DNA from: Stereum hirsutum FP-91666 SS1
Taxonomy: Eukaryota; Basidiomycota; Agaricomycetes; Russulales; Stereaceae
Assembly: GCF_000264905.1 (NCBI RefSeq)
Contig: NW_006763133.1
Location: forward strand, 3,490,116 to 3,516,178
Direction: 5' to 3'
Length of the DNA: 26,063 nt
Shown: positions 10,203-21,043 of the stretch, in pieces
Position numbering within the stretch: the first letter of the stretch is position 1
How the letters are laid out: the number at the start of each line of letters is the position of its first letter
The notes under the pieces: generated by a model
The model's input: the letters and a program-made list of their open reading frames with translations, nothing else
The model's database searches: none
What the model was told of the DNA's origin: nothing
Program-made: the position numbers and the translations under genes

Positions 10203-10845
10203 GTGTGCTCCCCATCACCTAGTATTTATATAGTACTATCCATTACAGAAAAAACCAAGGCAATCAAACTGCTATATCCCTAGTTCTGGCCTGCCCGCCC
10301 TCTTTCACCTCGATAGGGCAATATCTTGCTAACCGTATACGCTATACCTTCAGAACAAATGGGCCAATTCCTTCCAAAATTGATTTCCACCATCTTATAC
10401 ATTTATCAATGTTTATAAAATAGTCAGAACTCCCAAAATTGACCTCCTTCATGTTGCCAAAATTGGGCCACAATTTACGTTGCCACCCTAGCATCCCTAC
10501 TATTATTCTACCATTTTTCCGTATTTTATCGGCCACCATTTTTTCCTTATTGACCCTACAATCATCCCTGCCCATATTCCCTATTTTATCCATGTATAAT
10601 CCAGCTTGTTTCACTATATACACCATACCCACCCACCCTCCCCATTCCCCAGTACCTCTACCCTATCCCCTACCCCCTACCCTACCCCCAGGACCAACCC
10701 CATATGCCCTACCCCATCACCCTAGGCCACTCAGTCACCCAGAATAACCTCTCAGCCGCCCCAGTAGTCAGCCCAGTACTGGTATTTATAATTCTTGGGC
10801 CAGAGGAATGATCCCCTGCTTACTAGCAGGTACCTTTATAAAGGT
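10203..10845 (-). repeat. Unknown dispersed repeat, copy 2 (inverted partner of 4210-4835)
   Basis: This is the reverse-orientation partner of 4210-4835. It ends at 10845 with the same 14-bp palindrome and carries the same CCTGCT/AGCAGG hairpin and CCAGTACTGG palindrome just inside. Its C-rich strand reads plus here (about 10620-10740). Copy 2 is slightly longer owing to a small insertion near 10367-10385. The two copies enclose about 5.4 kb that includes the whole pogo-like element. Confidence 0.75.
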
Positions 10846-13599
10846 CTTACATCTACGCCTGTGACTTCCTACATTTTCCTTATTATACCCCGGCGACGAA
10901 TACAAATGTGTTTCAGGAATCTTCCCTGGCCATCCTACCCATTTTACCTTTGACAATGACAACAACATCTGTCCCGCGCTTTTCCATCTCTCCGTAGAAC
11001 ATCTTCTCATCATAGTGGACTTGTCACTTGGTCTGGGTAATCAAGCCAATGTCACCATAGAAATCCACAGCCTTGTTGTCTTTCCGTATAAAGTCATTGC
11101 GCAGTTAGATGGGGAAGAGTCGTTAATGAAGCCAGTATATGGGGAAGAGTTCAATTGTGTGGCCTGGGTAGAGGCAAGGAAGAAGAGTTGCGCTACAATC
11201 AAGCTTCATTTTCACCCCTCCCACCCAGATACCATCGTAGAGGAGCACAATCATCTAAGGGGGATGGAAGAAGGGAGTATTGCGATGGTCCCGGACCTGG
11301 AAGCTTAAAGTTCAAGGGTATGTTGGCATTTTACTTACTCATTTGTTTCCATCATCGCACTCAAGGCCACTAATAAATTGGAACATCTACAGGACACTTG
11401 ATCCCTTTGGTATACCCAGATCGGCGAGGTTGATTTACACAGATACTTTCTTGGTTTCATGTCTTACTTTCGTTTTATTTTATCTTCTATCCTCCTTTGC
11501 TCTCCTGCTAATACACCACCTATATTCACAGGTCCTAACTAGGATATATAACCTACCTTGTCCAATGTTACGCCCTTCCACTTCATCAGCCTGAATAAGG
11601 CTTCATATTCTCTTATGAACCTTGTCGGATCCAATCCATACTGACCGTAACAGAAATGAAGCGAAACGTAAGAGACCAAAATACGTAACTCCCTCAATCT
11701 GGGCCAAGTAACGAACATTCTGGGATGTTTGCCAGGTCTTATGAATACAGCACAGGTACTGAGCACCTAAACAATGACTTGTCACTCCCTCATGAATTTT
11801 GCAGCTCCATTGGAGGGCAAACCGTCGCCGCCCACTCACTTGTCATCCCTTCTAGTCCAAATTGCTGCTGTATTTTAGCAGCGCGTCCAATCCTTACATG
11901 TATTTAATCGTCACTTACCACCAGCTGGCCAGTCCCTGAGGGACCTGATCATCCTCACCGATGTAATTGTACACAATGTGGATGGACAGAACATCACCAG
12001 GTACGCCCCACAGTAAATTGACAGTTCAGAAAGAGGACACTAAATCAAAATAATAGGACTGAAACATTGATTAGCATAGGAGCATCGGTAGGGCACCTCC
12101 TCAGAACCTCTTTATCAAAAAAACCTCGTGAACAGCTCGCTAATTGCCCAGACAGTAACCACTTCCCTATCCAGTCACCTCCCTCCCAATTCCTACTACT
12201 CAAGACACATCCAACATCCCTCTGCAGCCGATGTGTCATGGTACTCCACCAACTCTTTATATGCCTCTATTCAGCACCTTGACTCGCTTTCACCATCGAC
12301 AAGTCCGCTCGTGATCACAATCAACATTACCCCGGCATTATCACCGGACAAGACCTCCGGCTTTCTATCAGCGGAACGACATATCACGTAGTCATCCACG
12401 CTCATCTTGTGCAGATCAAAGGATGGAGCATTTTCAGGTGCTACGCCTACAGCTCCGGTCCTCATTTTTGTCGACAATTGACTGATCTATATCACCTTCC
12501 GTTGACTCTCTGATGCCCCGAAATATGAGGAGTTTCCAAGGGAATTGGCGAGGGAATGGCAGGCAGTTTTGAAGGATTGGTGTCTATCTGCCACCACCCT
12601 TCTACCCGGAGGCAACCCCCTTCCACTCATGTCGATGGTGGACTTCACACCACTGGATATATTTACGGAGACAAATGTACAGGAGTGAAGAAGAAACATC
12701 GATGACATGACAGATCATCGACCACAGGTGAGTTGGCCACGCCAGTACAGTTTTGCTCAGACAGTTCACTGACCCCATCTTATACCCCGCAAACAGACCA
12801 CCTAGTATGCCCACATAGGGGTAAACATATGTTTTGCTATGTCTTTTTTCTCTGTGCCGGCCTGATCACTCGAGACCGCCTGATCACGATCGCAATGCTC
12901 TTATTTTATGTGTCTATTTGTCGTTTTTGTGACGCTTCTGATTTCTTAGATGAACGTGGATGGTCCATTTAAAGTGGCCTGTGGATATCGCACATGTGGA
13001 GTGTTTCAAGAAGAAACCATGGCCAAACGAGGCCTGTAACACTAGTAAGTTACATAATAGTCGAGAAGGACCACAAAGTGCCACTCCCGAAAGTGAAGAC
13101 ATCCGCCGCTACACATTGCAAGTCGCACCACACCGAGCTGGCCTTAGCATCACCCATCATGAAGAACGAGAAACCCAATTGCAACCTCATAGCAATAGTT
13201 GTAGAAATATAGTACAGGCGGTGAAACAGAACTTCCGTAGCATAGAAACCAACATAACTTAGCGGTACTCTACTTACTGGCTGTAAGGCTAGCAAGTAGT
13301 ATATAAGGATCCGAGTTAGTAGACAGGAAAATAAGATTTCCCCGCACAAGTTTTACCTCAGCTTAAACAAGCACTAGTCTGATAGTCCATTGAAAGGGAC
13401 ACCCTAAGCACCTAAGACAACCCAGCAAAACCTAAGAACTAGCTCGAGGCTAGTATTTTCCCTGAGATGAGAAACCCAAGTCATAAGATATTACAAAGAC
13501 CTAGGAATGAGTAAAATCCCCAACCTTAAACATCATGCGTCGTCCCGAAAGAGAAACTCGACAATGTGTGTGTCAGTAAAACAAAGTAGTACTATTTTA
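10846..13599. other. 2.7-kb region without a recognisable gene
   Basis: Several short frames read as plausible but unidentified protein. On the plus strand there is a 97-codon frame at 11015-11308. On the minus strand there are frames at 11539-11766 (containing YGQYGLDPTRFIREYEALF), 12271-12477 (MSVDDYVICRSADRKPEVLS) and 12487-12708. None carries a motif I can assign, and no splicing model joins them convincingly. They may be relics of one or more genes decayed by insertion. Confidence 0.3.
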
Positions 13600-14600
13600 C
13601 TTCAAACCACAAGTATGATCAACACCGCCGGGTTCGTGGCAACCGCGGTTATGGAACTCGGAATCGACCCACCAGATGTCCAGCAAGTCATCATATTCCC
13701 AGGTCCCAGCACCACTTCATCCCCTGTTCAGAGTGCTAGTCGACTCGTTTGGGCGGTCCCAGATACTCAGGGAGAGGTCTTCGTGTATTTAACCGACATC
13801 CAGGAGAATCCGACAGACGAATGGCTCTTGATGGAAAACAACAGGGGTTTTGAGTCGGAGTCGGATGGAGGGCCGGCGAAGAGACACTGATATAGGAGGG
13901 GAATACGACACTGCTTGAGGGAGACATGATGGATGTTGATATCAAGGATATAGGAGAGGTGGGGGTGTGCACTGCAGGATATGGTGGCGACGGTAAAGCG
14001 GATTCAATGGAAGAACAAGATGATGAGGATGAGAGTGTTAGCGAACGTGATGGTGACAGTGACAAGAATGTAGATGCAGAGGAAGAGAGGGAACAGGACA
14101 ACAATGAGGAGGAGGAGGAGGATATGGATGTAGACAATGTACTGGACAACGAAGTCAACGCCAAATCTACGCTGAAACCAAAGAAACGACGCTGATTGCA
14201 CAAGAGCAAGAATCCTACCGGCGACAGCAAGAAAAAGGTCTGCATTGCCCTACTGCTGATTGTCATTGCAGCCTGGACCCGAGATAGATGTATACAACGG
14301 ACCAACATTGTGTTCAACAGGATTGGAGCTATGGGGACTCACTGAGACTGTGGTCAATGCAGTGTGTGGGTAGGTGACATTATTCCTGAGCCTCGACCTG
14401 TGAAGGCCCAAGCCAGCTCTGCATCAGTACAAGAAATGGTCACGGACAATACCTTTCAATATCTACGACTCAACCAAAAGGATGTCGTTCAGGAGATTAC
14501 TGCCCGGGTACACAAAGTTCATCTACAAAGTGCACGACATGCCAACTTGCTCTGTATTCACAGTAGTCAGTTTCTTTTGAAGACATATATATCGACGTAA
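13600..14600 (+). pseudogene. RecQ-like helicase relic (C-terminal helicase motifs and zinc region)
   Basis: At about 13630-13800 one frame reads FVATAVMELGIDPPDVQQVI, then FPGPSTTSSPVQSASRL and VFVYL. This corresponds to helicase motifs V and VI of RecQ proteins (consensus ATxAxGMGIDxPDV...VQRAGRAGR), with the motif VI arginines degraded. After a frameshift a second frame runs from 13926 to about 14600 with only two TGA stops (14193-14195 and near 14346). It begins with a long Glu/Asp-rich linker and a KPKKRR basic patch. It then reads AAWTRDRCIQR and, 20 residues on, DCGQC, resembling the Cys-Arg and Cys-x2-Cys parts of a RecQ zinc-binding region. RecQ-like genes of this kind are expanded in Agaricomycete genomes. 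This copy is broken and lacks the DEAD/DEAH half. Confidence 0.5.
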
Positions 14601-14653
14601 TTACCAGTAAATTTCATCTACTCACCTCAAAGGACGAACAGAAGAGGTGACTT

Positions 14654-15390
14654 GTGGGATGGAGGTACTGGGAAGCTTCTGGATTTTCACTCTGGGAGGT
14701 TGTAGAGAAGATCTGGGTGAGGAAGCGAATGGAGTTGATGGAGAGGAATGAGCAGAAGAAGGAGAAGAGAAGGGAAAAAGAGAGAGAGAGGCAAGTAGCA
14801 AAGCAGCAGCAGAGGTCACTGGAAGAAGATGTGTGAGGCGCAGATAATCGAGCACTCGAAGAACAACTGTGAGAAGCGTCACTGTCAATGATATTGCCCT
14901 CACAAAGTAATAGAAAAAGAAAGAGACGAAATCTATAGTAAGACTCACCTGTGAGAAGCGTCACTGTCAATGATAAAGAGACAAGGACACTTCCCACAAG
15001 TTAAAAGGACGCGCTCCGGCGCTTACCGGTCTACTATACAGTTAGAAAACTACCTGCCTAAACGGGACGCAGAGGCGCGGAACCGAGGCGCGGAATCCGG
15101 CCCTCTGCGGCCCGCTGGCTGGCGAAATAACTAAAGTCATAACTCTGCAGTAAGTGGTCCTATCAGTCCCGGAAAAATTGCTAAAATATCAGGGAAATTC
15201 CCTCTGTCTCGTCGTAATACTCCGGACAAGATGTTGAGGAGGATGATAAGAGTGCGGACAAGCGCGGTGCTACCAGCATGATGGAATATCTAGCCGAGAA
15301 CAGTCTCACGCATTTCAAGAAGGTCACTCTGACCCTGAGGCCTCCAACCGCATCTATTCCTCGCTCAACAACACTAGATCACTCATAAAG
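14654..15390 (+). pseudogene. Charged coiled-coil coding stretch interrupted by a solo LTR
   Basis: The frame from 14654 encodes a Lys/Arg/Glu/Gln-rich coiled-coil segment (ERNEQKKEKRREKERERQ) and reaches GAAGAAGATG, where a 397-bp solo LTR is inserted (14832-15228). Removing the LTR and one copy of AGATG joins it in frame to an acidic stretch (EEDDKSADKRGATSMMEYLA) that runs to a TAA at about 15390. Because it follows the RecQ-like relic on the same strand, it may be the C-terminal end of that gene after an intron between about 14560 and 14635. That link is inference. I do not recognise the sequence itself. Confidence 0.45.
14832..15228 (-). mobile_element. 397-bp solo LTR, copy 1
   Basis: The ends are TGTGAGGCG and CCGGACA (TG...CA on both strands). 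AGATG occurs immediately on both sides (14827-14831 and 15229-15233), a perfect 5-bp target duplication. By eye it differs at only about four positions from the copy at 25571-25967. Inside, a 27-bp segment beginning CTGTGAGAAGCGTCAC is repeated (14867-14893 and 14949-14975). The strand given is relative: read on the minus strand the LTR starts TGTCCGGAGTATTACG, like the copy at 22723 on the plus strand. No internal retrotransposon domain is attached. Confidence 0.92.
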
Positions 15391-15538
15391 TGCACTTGCA
15401 CAAAGGCAAATAACACTATTCTCGCCCAGCAATTGTGTTCCTTCTACCATGAGCCAAACACGTGGCTCAGAGCTAATACCTCCATCACATCAAGCCCCTC
15501 AAAAAGGCAATGTCTCTACTCAAACTCGACCATAGTAC
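15113..15538 (+). repeat. Segment exactly duplicated across the assembly gap (left copy)
   Basis: 15113-15538 and 15717-16142 are identical as far as I can check, at a constant offset of 604 bp. The duplication contains the right-hand part of the 397-bp LTR, its AGATG flank and the unique sequence beyond. After 15538 the left copy has one extra G relative to the right copy and then runs into Ns. Confidence 0.9.
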
Positions 15539-15549
15539 GACTTTCTTTT

Positions 15550-15716
15550 NNNNNNNNNNNNNNNNNNNNNNNNNNNNNNNNNNNNNNNNNNNNNNNNNNN
15601 NNNNNNNNNNNNNNNNNNNNNNNNNNNNNNNNNNNNNNNNNNNNNNNNNNNNNNNNNNNNNNNNNNNNNNNNNNNNNNNNNNNNNNNNNNNNNNNNNNNN
15701 NNNNNNNNNNNNNNNN
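15550..15716. other. Assembly gap (167 Ns)
   Basis: This is a run of N between two identical sequence ends. The flanking duplication suggests that the two contigs really overlap and that the gap is spurious. Open frames crossing it are meaningless. Confidence 0.97.
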
Positions 15717-16142
15717 CGCTGGCTGGCGAAATAACTAAAGTCATAACTCTGCAGTAAGTGGTCCTATCAGTCCCGGAAAAATTGCTAAAATATCAGGGAA
15801 ATTCCCTCTGTCTCGTCGTAATACTCCGGACAAGATGTTGAGGAGGATGATAAGAGTGCGGACAAGCGCGGTGCTACCAGCATGATGGAATATCTAGCCG
15901 AGAACAGTCTCACGCATTTCAAGAAGGTCACTCTGACCCTGAGGCCTCCAACCGCATCTATTCCTCGCTCAACAACACTAGATCACTCATAAAGTGCACT
16001 TGCACAAAGGCAAATAACACTATTCTCGCCCAGCAATTGTGTTCCTTCTACCATGAGCCAAACACGTGGCTCAGAGCTAATACCTCCATCACATCAAGCC
16101 CCTCAAAAAGGCAATGTCTCTACTCAAACTCGACCATAGTAC
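15717..16142 (+). repeat. Segment exactly duplicated across the assembly gap (right copy)
   Basis: This copy starts inside the LTR at CGCTGGCTGGCG and repeats 15113-15538, with the LTR end at 15832 and the same AGATG flank. A real second LTR insertion would have its own target duplication. This copy instead has the same unique flank, so it is probably the same locus assembled twice. Confidence 0.88.
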
Positions 16143-16700
16143 ACTTTCTTTTGGCCTACTTCGCACTATCCAAAATTCTTATTTTTCTGGTATACTTATA
16201 GGATACGACATGATCACCACATCATAACTGTGATGGTGCTCACTTCAGCTAGCGTTATTTTTGATACTTTGTACCCATTCAAGTCGGGTTTGGTCCGTTA
16301 TCTCACCCACACAATGTCTACTTGCATCCACCTTTCTGTCCGTTTACATACCATTGGCTAGAGAGCTATGTGTTTTGAGTCTCTTGTCGGTGTTTGGAAG
16401 AGAGTCGGATGGTGTTCATGTTTCGTAACCTTATTTCGCCTCATGCTCTACTACTCGCCTGTTGCAGTCACATGAATGGGAGATTCAAACCCTTTGCTGT
16501 CTGCATCGAGACGACATCTGTATCTATGTCCATCATCCTTCATAGTGAGTGTAATGAGAGAAGTGCTTGTTCGAGCAACCCTGTTCTGCATGGAAGGAAA
16601 GGCTGTTCGAGACTTGCAGCATATCCTTGAGCTCACAGTTTGCGCGGTCAGCTGAGGTTCTTACACGGGTTCTTCGTCGAAGACAACCGCACAGAAGAAG
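16143..16700. other. Unassigned stretch upstream of the hAT transposase
   Basis: No known gene is seen. A frame at about 16530-16655 reads like protein (REVLVRATLFCMEGKAVRDL) before a TGA, but I cannot place it. The expected left end of the hAT element (CAGGGCATGCC, the complement of its right end) is not present here. Confidence 0.3.
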
Positions 16701-19396
16701 ATGGACAAGTTTAATGAAAAATGGAGGCCGGAGCTGACTACGTTAGAGGATATACTATGTGTGTATCTTTCATTCCTATTTGTTATCTTAGTTGAAGCTC
16801 ATAGCTGCTGCAGCAAAGGTTTCGAACGGGTGGAAGACAGACGACACGAAATCTGTTTACAAGAAGTATAAGATGCCGCCGGGGATTGAGGAGGGAGAGG
16901 ATGGGGTTGTAAGGTACACATTCTCGTGCACCAAGTGAGGTTCCTTTATGCATGAGCCTTTCAAATTCTATGCTAATATATTATAACTTCTCTTCTAGGT
17001 GCAAGCATGTCGTCAAGCGGGCTTGCTACGATAATTCAACAAGTAACTTATGGGACCACATCAATGCCAAACATCCCGAGCTTCCGGCGAACCAAGGAAC
17101 TGTAAACAATTTTGCTCATGGCTCGACAGACACTCCCGAGAAGCCCAGTCTCTATGAAGTCTTCTGGTGCTGCTCGTCCTCTCGACCATTCTCAATCGTC
17201 ACCGATGAATGGCTTTTGAAGATCTTCAGTATGTTCCACCCTGGTTTCAAGGATTGGTCTAAACAGACAATCTCGCGTGATACCCATGAGATCTTTAAGA
17301 TTGGTCAGAAGAACATCACAAAGGTCATTCGAGTAAGTTTGAGTTTTTTATTCTCTATGATCTATTGATGTGTGTATTGACCCAACCTTCACAGGCTACT
17401 CCAGGCCGAAAGCACATAGCATTCGATGGCTGGACCTCCGCAAACACACTCACATTCATCGGGCTCAAGCTCTACATGATCTATAACGGCGAACTCTGCT
17501 CCATCCTACTCGATTACGTGCCCATCAAGACTGTGCATACCGGCCGCCAACTCGCAGAGCACATCTATGGTGCTATCAAGACATACGATCTCGAGACCTC
17601 CGTAAGTCATAATTTCTCTTTTTTGTCAAAGAGTGATGCTAAATCTTTGATGTAGTTGTTTGGAGGCATTGCCGACAACGCCGCAAACAACTTCACCGCT
17701 CTCGATTGTCTCGGCAGAATGCTACCGGAGAATGATTTCTTTTTAATTGTTTAGTGTCAGAAGAGATTCTCATGCGACATGCTTTTCTTTCACCTTAGGC
17801 TATCTTCGCCACATTCAACTCGAAGAAGAAGAAGGCTGGTGATGGTGAAGGAGAGGATGACGAGGAGGAGGATGGCAATGAAGGTGTCAATGAGTCGGAT
17901 GCGGAGGAAGACCTCGAAGATGATAAGCAGAGTGAGGAGGAAGATCTCGAGGATGATGAACACGAGCAGGAGAGAGCGACGGATGATGAGTTGGATGATG
18001 GAGAGGTTGACGAGGACAGGGAAGAGTACGATGAGATAGAGATGGAGGAGATGCGGGAGCTGATAGAGGACGAGCTCAACCTCGATCGGCGGGTACTGAA
18101 GAGCCCACGTCTGGCTATTCCAATGCATCAAGCTCATTGCTCGTCGCACACACTTCAGCTCTACCCGTCGACGTGCCCTCAGGCAGTATTGTGTCCAGAA
18201 GAAGGTTCCCGAGAAGATTCTACCCCGTGCAGTTGTCACTCGCTGGACGTCACTCACGAACACCATCGCTGTCGCGCTCCAGATTCGCCCCGCCGTCGCA
18301 CTTCTCACCGAGAATCCCAAGCACAAGCTTACGCATCTCGCCCTTGACGAGGAGCAGTGGACGTTTCTCGGTCATCTTTATCCCATCGTTGATGTGAGTA
18401 CTCTCAATTCTGCTTATCTGATCATTCTTATATTTGTCTTTTTGTTAGCAATTCCGTTGGGCCATAGTCCACCTCGAGGCTCGTAACCGACCGTTCCTCT
18501 ATGAAGTCATTCCCGGCATGGACAACCTCATCACGTTCCTGGACAAGGCCAGTGACGAGAACCTTCCCATTGCAATCCGCGCTGCCGCCTTCAACGGTCT
18601 AAAGATCATGAAAAAGTGCTATGCCCTCACTGATGACTCAATTCTTCCGCGCTGTGGCATCAGTAAGTCTTTATATCTCATTCGTTCCTTTGCCTATGCT
18701 TATGTTCTTTTGCATTATAGTATGCCACCCTGGCCTTAAGATGGTCTATTTCACGAGAGCAGGATGGAGCACCGACTGGATAGCTGCAGCTCGCAAGGTC
18801 ATCACCGACCTCTGGCTTGAACATTACAAGCCTGATGTCGATACTAATCCCGCAGCAGCTCCAGTAAGATATTTCTCATTCTGTCCGATAGCATCACTAT
18901 TAACGCTTATTGTTGTAGGCTCCTGGTACTTGTGCAACATCTGTCTTCTCTCCGAACATGGGCCATTTGGAGCCAACCGATGTTCTTGAAGAGTACCTCA
19001 ATTCTCCCTTGGTACCCACTGATGATCCTATTGGGTACTGGAATTCCTTCTCGACCACTCCCCGTACTGCCCCTCTTGCTTGCATGGCTCTTGATGTCCT
19101 CTCTTGCCCTGGTGAGCTTTTTATTCATCGAAATATTCGTCAGGCACTCACTAGTTACTACAGCTGCTTCAACAGACCTTGAGACTGGTTTCTCCCGTGG
19201 AGGCCTCACCGTTTCGAAGCTTCGCCACTCTCTATCTGATCAGAGTGTTCGTGCCGCCACAATCGTCGGTTCTTGGCTGAGGCTAGGTATTCCCGGAGTC
19301 TTAGATGAAGCCAAGTTGCTTGAGGACCTCCGTGATAAGCCGAAGCGGTCGAACAAGGGAAAGGGTAAGGCTATTGAGTCCGATATCGATGTCTAG
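16701..19396 (+). pseudogene. hAT-family transposase gene with nine exon segments, two lesions
   Basis: hAT transposases cut and paste DNA with 8-bp target duplications. Exons fit as 16701-16758, 16814-16934, 16999-17332, 17395-17601, 17656-17755, about 17799-18393, 18449-18662, 18721-18863, 18919-19111 and 19164-19396; eight introns of 52-64 bp keep phase. The start is ATG at 16701 (MDKFNEKW). A BED-type zinc finger is visible (SCTKC, then LWDHINAKH). The catalytic region gives IAFDGWTS and IADNAANN, the first two acidic residues of the family. An acidic run precedes VVTRWTS. The dimerisation domain is at the C-terminus (DDPIGYWNSF, then TDLETGFSRGGLTVSKLR). Two lesions are visible: a stop at about 17755 where the family's 'RCFAHILNL' block is missing, and a +1 shift near 18100-18129 before KLIARRTHFSS. 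The coiled-coil stretch ends with a basic tail (KRSNKGKGKA). Confidence 0.85.
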
Positions 19397-19816
19397 GTTG
19401 TCGAGTAGGGGTGTGGGTGCTGCTAGTGTTTACCTTTTCTCGTTCATTACTTTAATAGACCTTTTCTCGTTCATTACTTTAATAGGTTTCCTTTTTATAC
19501 TTCAACACTTTTCTCTCCGGACTTCAACAGTCCTTCTCTCTTTGGACTTCAACAGTCTCTTGCTTTGTATTATTTTTGTGTCTCTCTGAGATCAATATAT
19601 TTTCTGTCTGTTCTAATCCTCTGAAATGAGCTCTTATAGTGACATCCGACACGAGTACCCGTAGGAGGTACCTGCTACCGCTCCCTGTTACACCTGTATC
19701 CGGGGAGGTATCCGTGGGAATGAATATCCATATCCGCGAATACAGGTACTCGGGATTGTGCCTGATGGATACTCGTCGCAGGTACTCACGGGTTTCGGTA
19801 CTCGTGGCATGCCCTG
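19397..19816 (+). mobile_element. 3' end of the hAT element with subterminal GGTACTC repeats
   Basis: Downstream of the stop lie tandem pyrimidine-rich repeats (TTTTCTCGTTCATTACTTTAA twice near 19434-19484, ACTTCAACA three times near 19500-19556). Next comes a cluster of GGTACTC/GAGTACC motifs between about 19651 and 19807. The element appears to end at CATGCCCTG (19816). The following TTATGCAG would be the 8-bp duplication. The complementary 5' end is not seen in the window, so the left boundary is lost. Confidence 0.6.
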
Positions 19817-20463
19817 TTATGCAGTGTTGGCGTAGTTGAGGATGCACTAGGCCCCCAAAGGCTGAATAGAGACGATTCAAGAGGATCCTTAGCCTGAGGA
19901 TGCATGTTCTACCGAGGTGGGAGCCGCACCCTGATGGGTTGGGTAAATGTCCGTATACGGTACTTATGGAGCATTTTCAACGGGCTATTATCTGCTTCTT
20001 AGTGAGGTCCACGTAAAAACACCATGGTATGTGGCGGGTCTTTCAGTCAACTACTTATGATAGTTATGTACGACGTCCTATAGCGAGTCTCAAAGCAGAG
20101 GACGCAATGTGGCAACAGGGTAGTCTTTTTGTGGCGGAAGGTGTGATGTTTGGTCACATCAATCATTCTCACAGATAGGTGCCGATCATGTGAGCTCAGG
20201 ATGGGGGCCCCATGTTGTGGCACGCTGATGGGAGGCCTATCATGAACGCTACATGAACATATGGTGACATGAAAGGCTCAGGCTGATTTCAGATCACCAT
20301 ACAATAAGCATGCACAAATTCAAGTTTCTAGGTACTGTCCATGATGAATGTAAGCGCCACAAAAACTCGACGCCCAAATTCGGATAGCTATGCAAACAGC
20401 AGTATTTCGACGATTTGTTCGGACTTTCTTTTCTTTCCTCTTCACGTCCTTACAAGGTGGGAG
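19817..20463. other. Non-coding stretch after the hAT element
   Basis: I see no gene, no inverted or direct repeats and no partner elsewhere in the window. Confidence 0.35.
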
Positions 20464-20629
20464 TGTCGGTTGTGGTTGTGGCGAACGTTTGTGGGGCCAC
20501 TGTGGCACAGTTCAGAGTTCTCCCGGTTTAAGGCTAGGGTTAGGTTACAAAAACTCGTCCATGTACATACCCTTACCCTTGTCTGTGTGTACTGGGCCAT
20601 CAGCCCCCTCTGAGCTTCTATTCCTGACA
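20464..20629 (+). mobile_element. Small LTR-like repeat, copy A (166 bp)
   Basis: This copy starts TGTCGGTTGTGG and ends ATTCCTGACA, and it aligns along its whole length with 21044-21242. It lacks the TCTGTG microsatellite expansion of copy B. The flanks GGGAG and GAAGG do not form a clear target duplication. It may therefore be one LTR of a rearranged element or an older insertion. No internal retroelement sequence lies between the two copies. Confidence 0.65.
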
Positions 20630-21043
20630 GAAGGGTGGCCCAATATATTGTCCAGCTGATTTACCCAGTGTATGTCCCTAGCAGGCGTGGGATGAATTGG
20701 AGAGGTCAAGCAGCAGGTGATTGTGCGTGAAGATTAACACAAAATAGAATGGTGTGTATCAGTATGGACAGTGTGGACGTTGGTTGAGGGAAGGACTGAG
20801 TGAGCCCAGTTGTCTTGTGCAGGGATACACATCCGGCCCGGTGGCCGACAGTCACATATTTGTTCAGACCAAACAACTGTTCTCGCGCTGCGATTCCAGA
20901 ATGACATGCAAACGACTGTAGATGGAAGCGGATCCGTACGCCACAGCCATGGAAGGTGCATCACAATCCACCAATTTCGGCCCTTTCTCCCTTTCACCAC
21001 GGTTGTTGAACGCAAGAAACAACGAAAACAACAGTGCAAGAAC

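Noticed and set aside
13736..14317. A 193-codon Ser-rich minus-strand frame
   Set aside because: It is the shadow of the Glu/Asp-rich plus-strand linker of the RecQ-like relic. The minus-strand frame at 17790-18326 is likewise the shadow of the hAT acidic run.
15433..15738. Open frames crossing the N run
   Set aside because: They consist mostly of unknown bases, and the gap is probably spurious.
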